Both the position numbers and the translations under genes were made by a program. The notes beneath the pieces are model-generated. The model had not been told where the DNA came from and searched no databases. It saw only the letters and a list, made by a program, of their open reading frames with translations. Of a DNA stretch of 64,000 nucleotides, positions 49,199-59,646 are shown one piece after another. Origin of the DNA: Marinibium conchae (GTDB taxonomy: Bacteria; Pseudomonadota; Gammaproteobacteria; Enterobacterales; Alteromonadaceae). Location of the stretch: positions 450,647-514,646 of the forward strand of contig NZ_JADNRN010000002.1 of assembly GCF_015595035.1 (NCBI RefSeq), given 5' to 3'. Positions within the stretch are counted from its first letter, which is position 1; every line of letters starts with the position of its first letter.

Positions 49199-49846
49199 AT
49201 GTTCTTTAAAAGTCGTTTAATTCAGGAGGTTAACAACGGAGGTGTGTTTATTTTTAATTTAGATAGGATAAGTGCGGTTATATTTGATCTTGACGATACC
49301 TTAGTGAATACAGCGTTGGATTTCGCCGCAATTAAGCAAGCTATTGGGTGCCCATCATCGCATGATATCTTATCTTTCGCAGACGCTCTTCCCACTGCTG
49401 AGAAAAGAGAGAAAGCACATCAAATTATTCTTCAACATGAACTTGATGATGCTGCTAGCTCAGTTTGGATTGATGGTGCTGAAGAGTTCGTATTATCTGT
49501 GCAGGCAGCCAAATTACCTTCGGCAATAGTGACAAGAAATTGTAGACGCGCGACAGCATTGAAGCTCAAGAACAACAATATCGATATTGACACGGTGATA
49601 ACACGCGAAGATGCACCCCCAAAACCAGATCCAACAGCCTTGCTGCGAATTGCTGATTCGTGGAGCTTAGCACCCGCTGAAATTGCCTATATTGGTGATT
49701 ATAAGTACGACATTTTTGCTGCACACAATGCGGAAATGCAGGCATGGTTGTATACAAAACCGACAACACCGAGGCAATATGCGAAATGTTTGCAACGAAT
49801 TCATAAGAATAACCCCTTGTTTCAACAAGAAAACGCAAAAACATAA
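49199..49846 (+). CDS. HAD-superfamily phosphatase
   Basis: About 215 residues. HAD motif I is VIFDLDDTL, motif II is SAIVTRN, Lys of motif III is in DAPPKPDPT and motif IV is YIGDYKYDIFAA. It is a subclass-I phosphatase, in the wider phosphoglycolate-phosphatase group. Start is uncertain: the ATG at 49199 has no SD; a GTG at 49244 follows AGGAGG at 49224 but with long spacing; a TTG is at 49184. It diverges from yebG over the LexA box, so it may be SOS-linked. Confidence 0.82.
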   Translation: MFFKSRLIQEVNNGGVFIFNLDRISAVIFDLDDTLVNTALDFAAIKQAIGCPSSHDILSFADALPTAEKREKAHQIILQHELDDAASSVWIDGAEEFVLSVQAAKLPSAIVTRNCRRATALKLKNNNIDIDTVITREDAPPKPDPTALLRIADSWSLAPAEIAYIGDYKYDIFAAHNAEMQAWLYTKPTTPRQYAKCLQRIHKNNPLFQQENAKT

Positions 49847-49999
49847 CATAATTATTAAATTTTATAATTAAATGACATCCGACCAGTTGCAATACTCTTC
49901 CGCGTTGCATTCAATTCTTAGGTACAGTTGTAGCTACAAGCTTTGTTGAGCATCATAAAGACAGGAAGTTAGGTTTGGTTTACAGGGTGTTATTCAGTA

Positions 50000-51682
50000 A
50001 TGTTGTTGCTTATTGATGTAGTGTTTATTTGTAGTTTCATAGTGGCCCTTGCGTTGCTGTTTGTACTGGCGAAGCGCAACAGAAATGCGAAAAATCACAT
50101 AGAGTTATTAAATAGACGTGTTGTTGAATCAGACCAAGCACAACTAAAGGCCCTCGAACTCGTATCACAACAACAGACCTGTGTTAATAACATCGGCAAG
50201 CAAATTCAATCCTGCCTTTCTCACGAGCTTACTAGCCAACACAGCTATCTCAATCAAGCTTTCTGTTCAAAAGACCGGCGTCAGAGTCGTCGTGACAATT
50301 GGAATAAAATAGTGGCACTCTCGGAACGACTCTTCCATTTCTCAATGAGAGAGCAAAGCAGAGAGCATCACTTCCCATCGGTGAGAAGCTCCGATGTTCT
50401 TGATTCAAACCGTAAGCTTCTCGAAGCCCTCTGCAAACTACATCAACAAAAGCTAATGATTTCTGAACGACGCCATGTGTTACTTGCGTTGCCCATCGGA
50501 ATTCTTGATAAGATCATACGTGGTGCGGTGCATGCCTTACTTAATAGCATGAATGCGCCGTCCTCATTAGACTTTGTCTTTGATAGCTCCGATAGTTACG
50601 CTCTTCTTAGGTTAGAAGCCGAGGGAAGAGGCTTTAGTCACAGTGAGCTCAAACGAATTGAAGTGTCGGCTGCATTGTCACCTAATCTTGTATATTCAAA
50701 AAGAAGTCAAGACAACGAAGAAGGTTTAAACCTGGCTAATGTAAAAAGGCTGGTCAATGAGTTTGGTGGTGATATAAACATCGTAAGTGCGCTCAATTAC
50801 ACAACACGTATTTTTATCAAGTTACCCATTGTTGGCTGCGAACTTCCAAATGATAAAAGCATCACCAGCGACAAGCAACAAGATACAATTAGTACTCCCC
50901 CTGTGTTTGCTAAAAGTAGTGTGCTTATAGTCGATAATAGTGATGTTGCACAAATGCAAATACACCGAGCCTTGCAACAACAGCTCATTTGTTATGCTTG
51001 TAAACAACCCTTAGAAACCCTGCAGATGATACATAACTTGTCACCCGACATTATTTATCTTGAGCAATCAATTGAGGGAATCGGTTGTGTTGAGCTCATC
51101 CGACTTATACGAAATAACCCAAAAACAAGCCACTTACCCATAATCGTAAGCTGCGATTTAGCGTCCCAGAGTTTTAAATTTGCTGCTCTGAAGGCTGGAG
51201 CTTCTCATGTTATAGATAAGCCCGTTGCTATTGTAGAGTTGGAGTTACTACTATTGAGGTTATTGAAGAATAGCGAGGAGCTAGCCCATAAAGTTGGAGA
51301 AAGCATCTCGAAATACCACTCAGACCAAGTGGTTGCGCTTGGGTCCGACGAAGATGAGAAGGATGATGATTTCATTGAGCGTTTTAACCTGATGATTGCT
51401 AACAATTTTGGCAATGAGGACTTAACACGTGAACTCGCGGCTAAGCATCTTAATGTGACTCAGCGCACACTAAATAGGCGACTCAAAGCCTATTATTCCC
51501 ATAATTTTATAGAGTATTTGAAAAAATATAGACTTGAAAGGGGTAAGGAACTTCTCTTACAAGGTGAACAAATAAGTGAGACCGCATTTAGTGTAGGTTT
51601 TTCGGCGCCCTCTTATTTCAGTACTTGCTTTAGGGCTGAATACGGTATAACGCCCTCGCAACTCAGTGCTAAGCGAGCTTAA
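50000..51682 (+). CDS. Membrane-anchored one-protein regulator: degenerate kinase module, pseudo-receiver, AraC HTH
   Basis: 560 residues. A membrane helix (about 5-24) is followed by a region with an H-box-like LSHELTSQ (His75), a degenerate HATPase (HALLNS in place of the N box; EGLNLANVKRLVNEFGGDI as G2-like) to about residue 280, a receiver domain (about 306-425) and a C-terminal AraC/XylS DNA-binding domain (about 460-558; LTRELAAKHLNVTQRTLNRR and ISETAFSVGFSAPSYFSTCF). In the receiver the phospho-acceptor position is Glu355 (PDIIYLEQ), one acidic-pair residue is Asn313, and Ser384 and Lys407 remain. It resembles hybrid two-component regulators but may act without phosphorylation. Targets are unknown. 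Its stop overlaps the convergent ATPase gene by 4 bp. Confidence 0.85.
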   Translation: MLLLIDVVFICSFIVALALLFVLAKRNRNAKNHIELLNRRVVESDQAQLKALELVSQQQTCVNNIGKQIQSCLSHELTSQHSYLNQAFCSKDRRQSRRDNWNKIVALSERLFHFSMREQSREHHFPSVRSSDVLDSNRKLLEALCKLHQQKLMISERRHVLLALPIGILDKIIRGAVHALLNSMNAPSSLDFVFDSSDSYALLRLEAEGRGFSHSELKRIEVSAALSPNLVYSKRSQDNEEGLNLANVKRLVNEFGGDINIVSALNYTTRIFIKLPIVGCELPNDKSITSDKQQDTISTPPVFAKSSVLIVDNSDVAQMQIHRALQQQLICYACKQPLETLQMIHNLSPDIIYLEQSIEGIGCVELIRLIRNNPKTSHLPIIVSCDLASQSFKFAALKAGASHVIDKPVAIVELELLLLRLLKNSEELAHKVGESISKYHSDQVVALGSDEDEKDDDFIERFNLMIANNFGNEDLTRELAAKHLNVTQRTLNRRLKAYYSHNFIEYLKKYRLERGKELLLQGEQISETAFSVGFSAPSYFSTCFRAEYGITPSQLSAKRA

Positions 51683-53910
51683 TGCCCGCCACCACTGAGA
51701 ATTTGAACTTGAGCAATGTCAGTATCACCTTTGATTACTTTTAATATGGCATCTTGGGTTAGGGTACGCATGCCATCTTTCGCAGCTTGTGCTTTCATTT
51801 CTGGCACTGACGCTTCTTTATAAACCATACCGCGAAGCTCGGGTGACATGCCAAGCAATTCATGCACACCTGTTCGGCCTTTATAGCCAGTACCCCCGCA
51901 GTTTTCGCAGCCCTCACCTTTGTACAATTCGATTTCTCCATCAAAGTTAAGACCAAGCTCGTCAAGGAATTCATCACCATATTGACGTTTTATGAAGGCT
52001 TTGTCGAAGTCGCTGGCAGGATATCCCACCTTACATTCTGGGCATAATGTCCTAATAAGGCGCTGCGCCAATATTCCTACACAGGCGTCGGCGAAGTTAA
52101 CAGGATCGAGCCCAAGATCGAGTAAACGTGTTATCGTTTCAGGTGCTGAGTTTGTATGCAAGGTAGATAATACTAAGTGACCGGTAAGCGATGCCTCGAT
52201 ACCCGCGTGCGCAGTTTCCTTATCCCGCATCTCACCTATGAGAATGATGTCGGGGTCGGCACGCAAGAATGCACGCAATGCATTGGCGAAAGTAAAGCCA
52301 ATTTTGGCTTGAACTTGAACTTGTTGAAGACCTGGCTGCGTGATTTCCACAGGATCTTCTGCTGTCCAAATCTTTTTGTCAGGGGTGTTTAAGTAGCCAA
52401 GTACGGCATGCAGAGTTGTTGTTTTACCAGAACCAGTCGGCCCCACCACTAGCAAAATGCCATGTGGATTTTGAATCATAACTTCGAGCATGCCCATGTT
52501 GCGAGGTGATAGGTTCATTTTACTTATCGGCATTGCGCCGCCAGTAGCTAAGATACGCATTACCACGCCTTCACCCGCCACTGTTGGGATCGTCGCTACA
52601 CGTACCTCAACCGCTTGCCCCGACATTTTAAATGTGAGCTTGCCATCCTGAGGAACGCGTTTTTCGGCTATATTTAGGCTAGACATAATTTTAATCCGCG
52701 CAATAACCGCGTTGTGATGTGAAGCCGGTACTTGGTTGATATCTCTAATCACCCCATCCACTCTCATCCGCACTCGCGTGGGTGCGCCTTTTTCTGGATC
52801 GACATGAATATCAGATGCATTTAACCGTTTGGCATCGTGTAAAACCCTGCTTACTAATCGTACTACGGCAGGAGCATCATCGGCTAGATCATCCCCTAAC
52901 TCTTCAGCATCTTCACCAGTAGTGCCTATTTCATCGAGTATTTCGTCAAGCTCGCCTGGGCCAGACCCACCGACATTTTCGCCGAGATATTGCAAAATAT
53001 GATTGGGCAATCCGACGGCAATTTCATAACTGTCAATGCCCAACGCGCTCTCAATTTCCATAAGCAGTGTTGCATTATTTGGTTCGGTCATGAGTACGAT
53101 AGGGCTATCGTTAGCATCTGATACCACTGCCACATGATTTCGCTTTAAATACGACAAATTCAATCTACTATCGCTCTGATAAAGATGGTACTTATCTGGA
53201 ATGTAGCCGATAAATGGCACTTGATAATGCACTGAAATAGCGTTACCAATTTCACTTTCAGGAATTCGATGTTCCGACATTAGGCGCTGAATAATTGATT
53301 TAACGGGCGCGTCATTTTCCGAAAGTTCATCAATTATTTTTTGTGAGGTTAAGCCTCGGTGAATAAGATATTCGAATTGGTGTTTGGTGCCACCCAATTC
53401 ATAGCGAAATTTGTCGCCCAAAATTTCCGCCACTTGCACAGCAATGGCAACGTCTTCATCGTTAAAGCCTGAAGCTGCTTTGTTGATAATCTGCATTACG
53501 CCCATTAGCACGTCGGCGTTGATCACTGGCACGCACAATATATTCTGAGTAACAAAAGTACCTGATTTATCAAACTGGCCTGCAAACCGCAGTCTAGGGT
53601 GAACAGACGCCAAATGTTCTGCATTATAAGGATCGTCGATAACTAAAGGGCGCTGTGCCAACGCTACGTAGCCTGCTATTGAAGAGGGGCTAATAGGTAC
53701 TTTTATTTGGCGTGTCTCTTTCCCTGTTTTGAAGCGTGCAACAAGGTCTTGGTGTTGGCGGCGTCGCTGGAACAAGCTCATGCGAGCGGCGCCGAATATC
53801 TGAAGAATAGTAGGCTCGACTTGACCGTACGCATCCATTAGGGTTGGATGTGCCGCTAATTGAGCTTTTAAAGTGTCCATCGCTGCTTGATGATTCATGC
53901 TACCAATCAT
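51679..53910 (-). CDS. GspE/PilB-type secretion ATPase with N-terminal GAF domain
   Basis: 743 residues. A GAF domain (about 25-170; LCVPVINADVLMGVMQIINK) precedes a single diverged MshEN-like segment (about 175-260; YLIHRGLTSQKIIDELSE) and an acidic linker (about 320-345). The ATPase core has Walker A GPTGSGKTTT at about residue 489, DPDIILIGEMRD, the TLHTN His box and a four-Cys motif (CPEC ... CENC). No pilin, platform or secretin gene adjoins it, so it is an orphan motor, possibly serving the MSHA, type IV or type II systems, or acting as a regulator. Start alternatives are 53910 and 53898; neither has an ideal SD. Confidence 0.9.
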   Translation of the reverse strand: MIGSMNHQAAMDTLKAQLAAHPTLMDAYGQVEPTILQIFGAARMSLFQRRRQHQDLVARFKTGKETRQIKVPISPSSIAGYVALAQRPLVIDDPYNAEHLASVHPRLRFAGQFDKSGTFVTQNILCVPVINADVLMGVMQIINKAASGFNDEDVAIAVQVAEILGDKFRYELGGTKHQFEYLIHRGLTSQKIIDELSENDAPVKSIIQRLMSEHRIPESEIGNAISVHYQVPFIGYIPDKYHLYQSDSRLNLSYLKRNHVAVVSDANDSPIVLMTEPNNATLLMEIESALGIDSYEIAVGLPNHILQYLGENVGGSGPGELDEILDEIGTTGEDAEELGDDLADDAPAVVRLVSRVLHDAKRLNASDIHVDPEKGAPTRVRMRVDGVIRDINQVPASHHNAVIARIKIMSSLNIAEKRVPQDGKLTFKMSGQAVEVRVATIPTVAGEGVVMRILATGGAMPISKMNLSPRNMGMLEVMIQNPHGILLVVGPTGSGKTTTLHAVLGYLNTPDKKIWTAEDPVEITQPGLQQVQVQAKIGFTFANALRAFLRADPDIILIGEMRDKETAHAGIEASLTGHLVLSTLHTNSAPETITRLLDLGLDPVNFADACVGILAQRLIRTLCPECKVGYPASDFDKAFIKRQYGDEFLDELGLNFDGEIELYKGEGCENCGGTGYKGRTGVHELLGMSPELRGMVYKEASVPEMKAQAAKDGMRTLTQDAILKVIKGDTDIAQVQILSGGGH

Positions 53911-54191
53911 TTCCTACTACCAATTTGTTCTTAATTAATACGCTCCCCGCCGCGACACGCTGGTCATCGTGGGCGACCTAGGATAGAGCTAACATATGCA
54001 CCTTAACAAATATCATAGAATGTTACATGCTAGTTACATAGACTGCTTTTAGATACATAGGTATAGCATATGTATCGACAAGTGCTTAAATTAGACCAGT
54101 TTTTTCTTATTATGCAGGTAAAATGATAAAAAATACTACGTATATTTGTTATATTAAATAATCATCATGGATTTTTGAATGCGACTAACCG

Positions 54192-54217
54192 GACAGTTTC
54201 CGTGATTGCGGACTGTC
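54192..54217. other. Hairpin in the region upstream of the S10 promoter
   Basis: Outer arms GACAGT (54192-54197) and ACTGTC (54212-54217) with inner CCG/CGG pairing give a 9-bp stem with a two-base bulge. It lies 72 bp upstream of the -35 box in the 630-bp region between the ATPase gene and rpsJ. No T run follows. Role unknown. The rest of 53911-54190 is AT-rich with no gene that I can support. Confidence 0.4.
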
Positions 54218-54263
54218 ATTGAGTAATAGTGATGCCGCAAAACGATACAACTATAATTAGTCC

Positions 54264-54291
54264 TTGCCATTTCCTTTTGCATCTGTATAAT
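54264..54291 (+). promoter_or_regulatory. Sigma-70 promoter of the S10 operon
   Basis: TTGCCA (54264-54269) and a perfect TATAAT (54286-54291), 16 bases apart, followed by a GC-rich TTCGCGCCC discriminator-like segment, as is common for stringently controlled ribosomal promoters. Transcription would start near 54298 and give a leader of about 240 bases. Confidence 0.8.
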
Positions 54292-54297
54292 TCGCGC

Positions 54298-54852
<555 letters not shown>

Positions 54853-54870
54853 CAAGAGAGGGTAATAACA

Positions 54871-55509
54871 ATGTCGATTGGTCTTATCGGTCGTAAAGTG
54901 GGCATGACACGCATCTTCACAGAAGATGGCGTATCTATCCCTGTGACTGTTATTGAAGCGACCCCAAACCGCGTTACTCAGTTACGTACTGAGGAAACAG
55001 ACGGTTATCGTGCACTACAAGTTACCGCTGGCACTAAGAAAGCTAACCGCGTTAATAAAGCTTCAGCAGGACATTTTGCTAAAGCTGGCGTAGAAGCAGG
55101 CCGTGGTTTGTGGGAATTCCGCCTTGAAGATAATGAGGGTGCGGAAATTGAAGTAGGCAGTGAAATCACTGTTGAAATCTTCAATGACACGAAAAAAGTC
55201 GATGTAGCAGGTACATCAAAAGGTAAAGGTTTCCAAGGTGCTATCAAACGTTGGAACTTCAGTTCACAGCGTATGACACACGGTAACTCACTATCTCACC
55301 GTGCTCCAGGTTCAATTGGTCAAAACCAATCACCTGGTAAAGTATTTAAAGGCAAGAAAATGGCTGGTCAACTTGGTAACAAGCGCATCACCACTCAGTC
55401 TTTAGAGCTAGTACGTGTTGATGCTGAAAACAACCTGTTATTAATTAAAGGTGCCGTACCTGGCGCTACTGGCGGCGATGTAATCGTTAAGCCGGCACTT
55501 AAAGCGTAA
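54871..55509 (+). CDS. rplC: 50S ribosomal protein L3
   Basis: 212 residues; begins [20 protein letters not shown]. The long loop contains the methylated-Gln region ([20 protein letters not shown]), a target of PrmB in relatives. It is an early-assembly 23S rRNA-binding protein. SD AGAGGG precedes the ATG. Confidence 0.98.
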   Translation: MSIGLIGRKVGMTRIFTEDGVSIPVTVIEATPNRVTQLRTEETDGYRALQVTAGTKKANRVNKASAGHFAKAGVEAGRGLWEFRLEDNEGAEIEVGSEITVEIFNDTKKVDVAGTSKGKGFQGAIKRWNFSSQRMTHGNSLSHRAPGSIGQNQSPGKVFKGKKMAGQLGNKRITTQSLELVRVDAENNLLLIKGAVPGATGGDVIVKPALKA

Positions 55510-55524
55510 CGTCTGGGAGTTATC

Positions 55525-56130
55525 ATGGAATTATCATTTAAAGACGCTAAAGGCGCTCTTGAAGTATCCGACACTACCTTTGGACGTGAATTCAACGAAG
55601 CACTTGTACATCAAGTGGTTGTTGCATTCGGTGCAGGTGCTCGTCAGGGTACTAAAGCGCAAAAAACGCGCTCTGAAGTACGCGGTGGCGGTAAGAAGCC
55701 ATGGCGTCAAAAAGGCACAGGCCGTGCTCGTGCTGGTACTATCCGCAGCCCAATCTGGGTTGGTGGTGGTCGTGCATTTGCTGCGAAGCCTCGTGACTTT
55801 GATCAAAAAGTAAATAAAAAGATGTACCGTGGTGCGATTCAAAGCATCCTTTCAGAATTGGTACGTCAGGAACGCCTAATCGTTGTTGAAAAATTTGGTG
55901 TTGAAGCACCAAAGACTAAAGAACTATTGGCAAAACTGAACGAATACGAACTAAACGACGTGTTAATTGTTACTCCAGATGTCGACGAGAACTTGTTCTT
56001 GGCTTCACGTAACCTTTATAAAGTTGACGTTGTAGATGTTCAAGGAATCGACCCTGTAAGCCTAATCGCATTTGATAAAGTGTTGATTACCGCTGATGCA
56101 GTGAAGCAACTTGAGGAGGCACTAGCATGA
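55525..56130 (+). CDS. rplD: 50S ribosomal protein L4
   Basis: 201 residues with the basic loop [20 protein letters not shown] that reaches the exit tunnel. In enterobacteria L4 also represses its own operon through the S10 leader; this could hold here. It overlaps rplW by 4 bp. Confidence 0.98.
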   Translation: MELSFKDAKGALEVSDTTFGREFNEALVHQVVVAFGAGARQGTKAQKTRSEVRGGGKKPWRQKGTGRARAGTIRSPIWVGGGRAFAAKPRDFDQKVNKKMYRGAIQSILSELVRQERLIVVEKFGVEAPKTKELLAKLNEYELNDVLIVTPDVDENLFLASRNLYKVDVVDVQGIDPVSLIAFDKVLITADAVKQLEEALA

Positions 56131-56426
56131 ACGAAGAACGTTTATTAAAAGTCATTTTAGCACCTCACGTTTCAGAAAAGTCTACTATGGCTGCTGAACT
56201 AAACAATACAGTTGTTTTCAAGGTTCTTAAAGACGCGAACAAAGCAGAAATCAAAGCCGCAGTTGAAAAATTGTTTGAAGTTGAAGTGAATTCTGTTCGT
56301 ACCGTAGTGTGTAAAGGTAAAACTAAGCGCCACGGTCAGTTTTTTGGCAAACGCAGTGACTGGAAAAAAGCATATGTTGTGCTTAAAGAAGGTCAAGACA
56401 TCGACTTCGTCGGTGCAGCTGAGTAA
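56127..56426 (+). CDS. rplW: 50S ribosomal protein L23
   Basis: 99 residues; [20 protein letters not shown] start and [20 protein letters not shown] loop. It sits at the tunnel exit and docks trigger factor and SRP. SD GAGG lies inside rplD. Confidence 0.98.
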   Translation: MNEERLLKVILAPHVSEKSTMAAELNNTVVFKVLKDANKAEIKAAVEKLFEVEVNSVRTVVCKGKTKRHGQFFGKRSDWKKAYVVLKEGQDIDFVGAAE

Positions 56427-56437
56427 GGGGATTAGAA

Positions 56438-57262
56438 ATGCCATTATTGAAAGCTAAGCCAACTTCTGCTGGTCGTCGTCACGTCGTTCAGGTTGTTAAC
56501 CCAGATCTTCATAAAGGTGCACCACATGCTCCTTTGCTTGACAAATTAAGCAAGTCTGGCGGTCGCAACAACAACGGTCGTATTACAGTTCGTCATATCG
56601 GTGGTGGTCATAAGCAACACTATCGTATAGTTGATTTCAAACGTAATAAAGACGGTATTCCAGCGAAAATTGAGCGTTTAGAATATGATCCAAACCGTTC
56701 ATCTAATATCGCATTGGTATTATATGCAGACGGTGAGCGTCGCTACATTTTAGCTCCTAAGGGCGCTAAAGCGGGTGATGCAGTTCAATCTGGTTCTGAT
56801 GCACCTATCAAAGCAGGAAATGCAATGCCAATGCGCAACATTCCTGTAGGTACAACAGTACACGCGATCGAAATGAAGCCTGGCAAAGGTGCACAAATTG
56901 CACGTTCTGCTGGTGCATACGCACAAATGCTTGCTAAAGATGGAGCGTATGTAACATTGCGTCTTCGCTCTGGTGAAGTGCGTAAAGTATTAGCTGACTG
57001 CCGTGCAACTATCGGTGAAGTGGGTAATGCTGAGCATATGCTTCGTTCACTAGGTAAAGCCGGTGCTACACGCTGGCGTGGTGTTAGACCAACAGTTCGT
57101 GGTGTTGCCATGAACCCGGTTGATCACCCGCACGGTGGTGGTGAAGGTCGTACTTCTGGTGGTCGTCATCCAGTATCACCTTGGGGTGTTCCTACCAAAG
57201 GTAAGAAAACCCGAAGTAATAAGCGTACCGATAGACTTATCGTACGTCGTCGAAATAAATAA
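56438..57262 (+). CDS. rplB: 50S ribosomal protein L2
   Basis: 274 residues; the C-terminal [18 protein letters not shown] segment holds the His near the peptidyl-transferase centre. It is a core 23S rRNA-binding protein. SD is AAGGGGAT before the ATG. Confidence 0.98.
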   Translation: MPLLKAKPTSAGRRHVVQVVNPDLHKGAPHAPLLDKLSKSGGRNNNGRITVRHIGGGHKQHYRIVDFKRNKDGIPAKIERLEYDPNRSSNIALVLYADGERRYILAPKGAKAGDAVQSGSDAPIKAGNAMPMRNIPVGTTVHAIEMKPGKGAQIARSAGAYAQMLAKDGAYVTLRLRSGEVRKVLADCRATIGEVGNAEHMLRSLGKAGATRWRGVRPTVRGVAMNPVDHPHGGGEGRTSGGRHPVSPWGVPTKGKKTRSNKRTDRLIVRRRNK

Positions 57263-57277
57263 CAGCGAGGATTCACC

Positions 57278-57553
57278 ATGCCACGTTCTCTCAAGAAAGG
57301 TCCTTTTATCGACCTGCACTTGCTGAAGAAGGTAGAAGCTGCAGTGGAAAAGGGCGAAAAGAAACCAATTAAGACTTGGTCTCGTCGTTCTATGATCATC
57401 CCAGATATGATTGGGTTGACCATTGCGGTCCATAACGGTCGCCAGCACGTTCCTGTATTCGTCAGTGACGAGATGGTCGGCCATAAGTTGGGCGAATTTG
57501 CTCCAACGCGTACTTATCGCGGCCACGTCGCAGATAAGAAAGCCAAGAGATAA
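57278..57553 (+). CDS. rpsS: 30S ribosomal protein S19
   Basis: 91 residues; [20 protein letters not shown] start. It binds the 30S head with S13. Its length and C-terminal basic tail are normal. Confidence 0.98.
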   Translation: MPRSLKKGPFIDLHLLKKVEAAVEKGEKKPIKTWSRRSMIIPDMIGLTIAVHNGRQHVPVFVSDEMVGHKLGEFAPTRTYRGHVADKKAKR

Positions 57554-57563
57554 GGAGAATAAA

Positions 57564-57896
57564 ATGGAAGCATTAGCTAAACACCGTTTTGCTCGTACGT
57601 CACCTCAAAAGGCACGCTTGGTAGCAGATCAAATCCGCGGATTGCACGTTGAAAAAGCTTTAGAAGTTTTAACGTACAGCCCAAAGAAAAGTGCTGCGTT
57701 GGTCAAGAAAGTTCTTGAATCAGCCATTGCTAACGCTGAAAACAACGAAGGCGCAGATATCGATGAATTATCGGTAGCAAAAGTTTTTGTTGATGAAGGC
57801 CCGACTATGAAGCGAATCAAGACACGTGCTAAAGGCCGTGCTGATCGTATCTTTAAGCGTAGCAGTCACATCACTGTGGTTGTGGCGGATAACTAG
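57564..57896 (+). CDS. rplV: 50S ribosomal protein L22
   Basis: 110 residues from the ATG at 57564, preceded by AAGGAG; the frame is open back to 57423, inside rpsS, but that extension is not real. The tunnel loop includes [19 protein letters not shown], where macrolide resistance changes occur in other bacteria; it looks wild-type. Confidence 0.97.
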   Translation: MEALAKHRFARTSPQKARLVADQIRGLHVEKALEVLTYSPKKSAALVKKVLESAIANAENNEGADIDELSVAKVFVDEGPTMKRIKTRAKGRADRIFKRSSHITVVVADN

Positions 57897-57905
57897 GAGT
57901 AGATT

Positions 57906-58607
57906 ATGGGACAGAAGGTTCATCCTACCGGTATACGCCTGGGTATCAGCAAACCATGGACATCTACTTGGTACGCTAATACAGCAGAATATGCCGATAA
58001 CTTGTTTAATGACCATTTGGTCCGTCAATATTTGACGAAACAGTTAAAGAGCGCGTCACTTTCTAAAATCGTTATCGAACGCCCTGCAAAGAGCATTCGT
58101 GTAACTATACATACGGCTCGTCCGGGTGTAGTTATCGGTAAGAAAGGTGAAGACGTAGAGAAGCTTCGCAATCATGTTTCTAAGCTAGCCGGTGTGCCAG
58201 CTCAGATCAACATTGCTGAAGTACGTAAACCTGAACTTGATGCACAGCTTGTAGCTGACAGCATTTCAAGCCAGCTTGAACGCCGTGTTATGTTCCGTCG
58301 CGCTATGAAGCGTGCTGTTCAAAACGCAATGCGTTTAGGTGCACTTGGTATCAAAGTTGAAGTTAGTGGCCGTTTGGGCGGAGCAGAGATTGCACGTGGC
58401 GAATGGTATCGTGAAGGTCGTGTACCACTACACACTTTCCGTGCAGACATCGATTATGCGACGTCTGAAGCACTCACTCAATACGGTATCATTGGCGTTA
58501 AAGTGTGGATCTTCAAAGGTGAAGTATTAGGCGGTTTGCCTCTTACTCAAGAGCAACCAGCTCCAGCACCTAAGAAGAAAGGCCGCAACGCTAAACGAGA
58601 GGGCTAA
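57906..58607 (+). CDS. rpsC: 30S ribosomal protein S3
   Basis: 233 residues; [20 protein letters not shown] start and the KH-domain motif [16 protein letters not shown]. It helps mRNA entry and helicase activity on the 30S. SD AGGAG before the ATG. Two bases separate it from rplP. Confidence 0.98.
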   Translation: MGQKVHPTGIRLGISKPWTSTWYANTAEYADNLFNDHLVRQYLTKQLKSASLSKIVIERPAKSIRVTIHTARPGVVIGKKGEDVEKLRNHVSKLAGVPAQINIAEVRKPELDAQLVADSISSQLERRVMFRRAMKRAVQNAMRLGALGIKVEVSGRLGGAEIARGEWYREGRVPLHTFRADIDYATSEALTQYGIIGVKVWIFKGEVLGGLPLTQEQPAPAPKKKGRNAKREG

Positions 58608-58609
58608 TC

Positions 58610-59023
58610 ATGTTACAACCAAAGCGTACGAAATTTCGTAAAATGCATAAAGGTCGTAACCGTGGTCTTGCTATTGCTGGTAGCAAAGTAAGCTTCGGGA
58701 CATATGGTCTTAAATCGGTAGGCCGTGGTCGTATGACTGCTCGCCAAATCGAAGCAGCTCGTCGTGCCATGACTCGTCACGTTAAACGTCAAGGTAAAAT
58801 TTGGATTCGAGTTTTCCCTGACAAGCCAATTACTGAAAAACCTTTGGAAGTACGTCAAGGTAAAGGTAAAGGTAACGTTGAGTACTGGGTATGCCAAATT
58901 CAACCGGGTCGTGTGTTATATGAGATGGAAGGTGTTCCAGAATCATTAGCTCGTGAAGCGTTTGCATTGGCTGCGGCTAAATTGCCATTTAAAACAACCT
59001 TTGTAACTCGGACGGTGATGTAA
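58610..59023 (+). CDS. rplP: 50S ribosomal protein L16
   Basis: 137 residues; [20 protein letters not shown] start. It contacts tRNA at the A site; the Arg targeted by the YcfD-type hydroxylase in relatives falls in a conserved stretch ([18 protein letters not shown]). The stop shares a base with rpmC. Confidence 0.98.
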   Translation: MLQPKRTKFRKMHKGRNRGLAIAGSKVSFGTYGLKSVGRGRMTARQIEAARRAMTRHVKRQGKIWIRVFPDKPITEKPLEVRQGKGKGNVEYWVCQIQPGRVLYEMEGVPESLAREAFALAAAKLPFKTTFVTRTVM

Positions 59024-59214
59024 TGAAAGCGACTGAACTTAAAGAAAAAAGCGTAGAAGAGTTGAACGCAGAATTAATTAATTTGCTCCGTGAGCAATTT
59101 AATCTTCGCATGCAACACTCTACAGGCCAGCTTGAAAAAACTGACCAATTGAGAACAGTACGTCGTAGCATCGCACGTGTTAAAACTATCTTAACTCAAA
59201 AGGCTGATTCGTAA
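59023..59214 (+). CDS. rpmC: 50S ribosomal protein L29
   Basis: 63 residues; [20 protein letters not shown] start, helical throughout. It binds near the tunnel exit next to L23. It overlaps rplP and rpsQ by one base each. Confidence 0.97.
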   Translation: MKATELKEKSVEELNAELINLLREQFNLRMQHSTGQLEKTDQLRTVRRSIARVKTILTQKADS

Positions 59215-59465
59215 TGACTGAACAGAAAATTCGTACAGTACAAGGCCGTGTAACTAGTAACAAAATGGATAAAACCATTACTGTTATGGTAGAGAGAACT
59301 GTTAAGCACCCAATTTATGGGAAGTTTATCAAGCGTTCTACTAAGCTACACGCACACGACGAAGCTAACGTGTGTAATGAAGGTGACGTAGTTACAATTA
59401 CTGAATGTCGCCCAATTTCAAAGTCTAAGACTTGGAAGTTAGTTGACGTTGTAGTTAAAGCTTAA
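59214..59465 (+). CDS. rpsQ: 30S ribosomal protein S17
   Basis: 83 residues; [20 protein letters not shown] start. A primary 16S rRNA-binding protein. It is the last S10-operon gene; a terminator follows and rplN of the spc operon does not. Confidence 0.98.
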   Translation: MTEQKIRTVQGRVTSNKMDKTITVMVERTVKHPIYGKFIKRSTKLHAHDEANVCNEGDVVTITECRPISKSKTWKLVDVVVKA

Positions 59466-59482
59466 GAAATACAAGCTCAATG

Positions 59483-59519
59483 AAAAAAGACACTGCCCGC
59501 GAGGGTTAGTGTCTTTTTT
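59483..59519 (+). terminator. Strong rho-independent terminator after rpsQ
   Basis: Arms AAAAAAGACACT and AGTGTCTTTTTT with an inner CCC/GGG pairing, ending in a T run. It lies 18 bp after the rpsQ stop and closes the operon. Confidence 0.92.
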
Positions 59520-59646
59520 GTTTTTGGGAGCAATATGCGAGCTTTCACCTGTACCTAAGGATGCATTTTATGCAGGCGCTACCAATTTGACTTTCAGTTT
59601 GATATTATTTTTCTGAACTCACAACTTATTCATCAAGGACGATACT

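Noticed and set aside
57423-57563. N-terminal extension of rplV
   Set aside because: It overlaps rpsS in another frame; L22 is complete from the ATG at 57564.
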